Positions 62,061 through 64,000 of a DNA stretch of 64,000 nucleotides are shown piece after piece. The DNA lies in assembly GCA_964036275.1 (NCBI GenBank), contig OZ038433.1, forward strand, positions 29,371,485 through 29,435,484, written 5' to 3'. The position numbers were made by a program, and so were the translations under genes. The stretch's first letter is position 1, and every line of letters starts with the position of its first letter. This DNA comes from Litoditis marina. Its lineage: Eukaryota; Nematoda; Chromadorea; Rhabditida; Rhabditidae. The notes beneath the pieces were generated by a model. The model worked only from the letters and a program-made list of their open reading frames with translations. It did not search any database and had not been told where the DNA came from.

Positions 62061-62817
62061 GGGATGTACGGGAAGGGCCTCAGATAAAAACTCGGTTGAG
62101 AAGGAATTTGGAAGTTGCAAGATGTTTGAGAGAGATCGTACCTGCTGAAAAGTTCCTCGAAAAAGAGGGAACATGCATAATTTCGATCTGAAATACGTGA
62201 AATCATAATTCATTCGAGGTATTACATAGTTTTTGGAGTGTCGAACTACAGTGTACTTCTGATTAACTTTAATCTGCTGAAAAGGTGATGGTTATTGATG
62301 ATTTCACAATAGGTTCTCAGTTCTCAGTTACAAATAGTCATTAACTACGTTCATAGATCTCATTCTACATTGTCATTGTTTCATTTTCAATTCGTTCATC
62401 GTAATCAGATCTATAAGTACAGTCATGTCATCAATCAACTATCAGAACAATTGAATTTCAACTGTGCGAATCTCATTGATCTACGATTTTGTAGCGGGTT
62501 AAGATTATAAACACAAGCTGCGAACCAATAAGCCATGTAATATACACGGAATGCCATGACAAAATTGCTCCGCGTGGCGCCTAAACGTGATTCAGGCCAA
62601 AATTTGGCGTTTTTTCTAATGTAACCATTTTCAGTTTTCATAACACGAGATTTCGTGAGGAAAAGAGGTAGCAACGAGTGAAACAGTGTATTACAAATGA
62701 GGCAAACGCGAAAGATAGATGAAACTAAACTAGTAAGCTTAGGATATTTGGTTTGGAGTGAAAAAGAAGTTGTGTATAGATGCCGAAGACAAAAAAAACT
62801 AACGTTGAGTTGTAGAT

Positions 62818-62925
62818 ACCGCCCAGCGCACATTGGTATGTATGCACTGAACTAACAAGTGACAGGATGGTAAGGGCGTAAGGAAACATGTGATGATAAG
62901 CAGCCTCTCCTATCTGGGTATTCAT
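62818..62925 (-). CDS. Possible signal-peptide exon
   Basis: ATG at 62925 opens a frame with a hydrophobic core (MFPYALTILSLVSSVHTYQC) that ends at a GTATCT donor. Its orientation and position would suit the 5' exon of the C-type lectin-like gene at 60323-61733, but no linking exon was proven. Confidence 0.25.
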
Positions 62926-62986
62926 ACCGGATTAACACAAAAGATAGGGAGACAACAGTTTTCACACCAATCATCATCATAATTAA

Positions 62987-62990
<4 letters not shown>

Positions 62991-63063
<73 letters not shown>
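62991..63063 (+). repeat. TA microsatellite
   Basis: About 70 bp of uninterrupted TA dinucleotides; the longest of the three TA tracts together with that at 54652. Confidence 0.95.
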
Positions 63064-63066
<3 letters not shown>

Positions 63067-63759
63067 CAACGCAACATTTATGCGCAGAGCTAAGTTTTTA
63101 CCTGAAAATCTCCTGAATAAAAATGTAGATACCGCGTGTATTCAATGAGTTTATTATATTCTCTGTTAAAGACAAACATGAACTCTTCATCTCACCGAGG
63201 TAGGCAAGGTTCCGAGAATGACAAAATAAATAGAAAGTGCACAGTTCCGAAATAAATAGAAAAATAGGGTGTTTGGGGGTCATATCACAATCAAAAAAGG
63301 TCACGTCATGACAAAGGAATTTGAACATGAAAACGGAAAATGACAGCATAATCACAAAAAAGTAAAGTGAGCAAAGGAAAGGCACTCGACGAGTCACGTG
63401 AACGAATAATACACGTGTACACTTGTGCGTGAGCCGGTGTAAGAATGTAAGTAGGACGGGTAAGTGGGATATGTTTCAGTCATCAAGTTATTAGGGTTAT
63501 TAATATTATAAACAAAGCGTGAGACAATGAAAAGTATGTGTGTGTATGTGAATCAGAGGAACATTTAGCCCTCTATTTAACGTGAGCACTGGTAATTTCG
63601 TAGCTTTACAGATGAAAAAAAAACAGACATAGAAATATCAACCACGTGCATATAAATCAGAGAAGTAGCGCGGAAAAAACTTATGTTAGATCACGTGAGT
63701 GATAGTGTTAAAGAAGACCGGAAGGGGATTTGAATAAGCAGCGATACGTGTCTACACCC

Positions 63760-63912
63760 ATATTGTAATATCTTCTACAGTCTTTTTTAACGCGATACAG
63801 TAAGTGTAAAAGCTCTTCTTTAACGGAATATGGTGAGTTTGACGGCTCTTCTTTAACTGGATACGGTATTCACTACGGTCTTCTCTAACGTGATACGGTA
63901 AGTTTGACGGCG
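63760..63912 (+). repeat. Imperfect ~35-40-bp tandem repeat
   Basis: The motif 'cttctttaacgcgatacggt' followed by 'aagtttgacggc' is repeated four times with variation. Confidence 0.6.
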
Positions 63913-64000
63913 CCTATGACGACTTTAAGGCGGGCGAGAATGGCGGTTGGGGAGAGACCCTCGACGGACTGGTCATCTATGCTAAGAAGACGGTCTCCCA
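63905..64000 (+). CDS. Unidentified partial open frame at the window edge
   Basis: The last 96 bases are GC-rich and open on the plus strand (YDDFKAGENGGWGETLDGL, then VIYAKKTVS), unlike the AT-rich DNA before. One minus-strand frame is open too. The abrupt composition change suggests an exon running out of the window. No family is recognised and no acceptor can be fixed. Confidence 0.3.

Noticed and set aside
61889..62206. 105-codon minus-strand frame
   Set aside because: It overlaps an inverted-repeat element related to 57376-57544 and shows no family features.

Overview
This window is nuclear DNA from a nematode, most likely a rhabditid; I cannot assign a genus. The evidence is a ribosomal protein S11 gene very close to the Caenorhabditis form, nematode-specific families (transthyretin-like secreted proteins, a chemoreceptor-type GPCR, C-type lectins), short exons with TTTCAG acceptors, likely trans-splice acceptors just upstream of start codons, and many small non-autonomous transposons. 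All protein-coding genes were reassembled by hand from open exon fragments, using GT/GC-AG borders and exact phase matching.

Left third (1-24.7 kb): a PRMT9-type arginine methyltransferase runs on the minus strand and continues out of the window. It shares a roughly 600-bp head-to-head promoter region with a very large pl​us-strand gene (6267-23819, about 32 exons, about 1256 residues). That gene is the homologue of BICRA/BICRAL (GLTSCR1), a subunit of the non-canonical BAF (SWI/SNF) chromatin remodeller. Its introns hold several MITE families and a 5'-truncated LINE. Two introns need GC donors, and a 19-nt micro-exon is needed to keep the frame.

Middle (24.9-41 kb): rps-11 lies convergent to the BICRA-like gene. 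Two paralogous transthyretin-like genes follow on the minus strand. One carries a 400-bp TTA/TTG microsatellite in an intron. Between them is a small secreted-peptide gene whose C-6-C core closely resembles allatostatin C. A poorly resolved small gene lies near 33.5 kb.

Right part (41-64 kb): repeat-rich DNA. It holds a four-exon Q50 homeobox gene with an extremely short 3'UTR, two tRNA-like units in tandem, a perfect 126-bp inverted repeat, and a second LINE copy. It also holds a seven-transmembrane receptor gene with an in-frame stop upstream of its first intact exon, and two minus-strand C-type lectin genes in tandem, the upstream one interrupted by a stop codon. The window ends in an unidentified open frame.

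At least ten repeat families are present in two or more copies. For several of them the sequence itself shows target-site duplications, and in one case an uninterrupted empty site.
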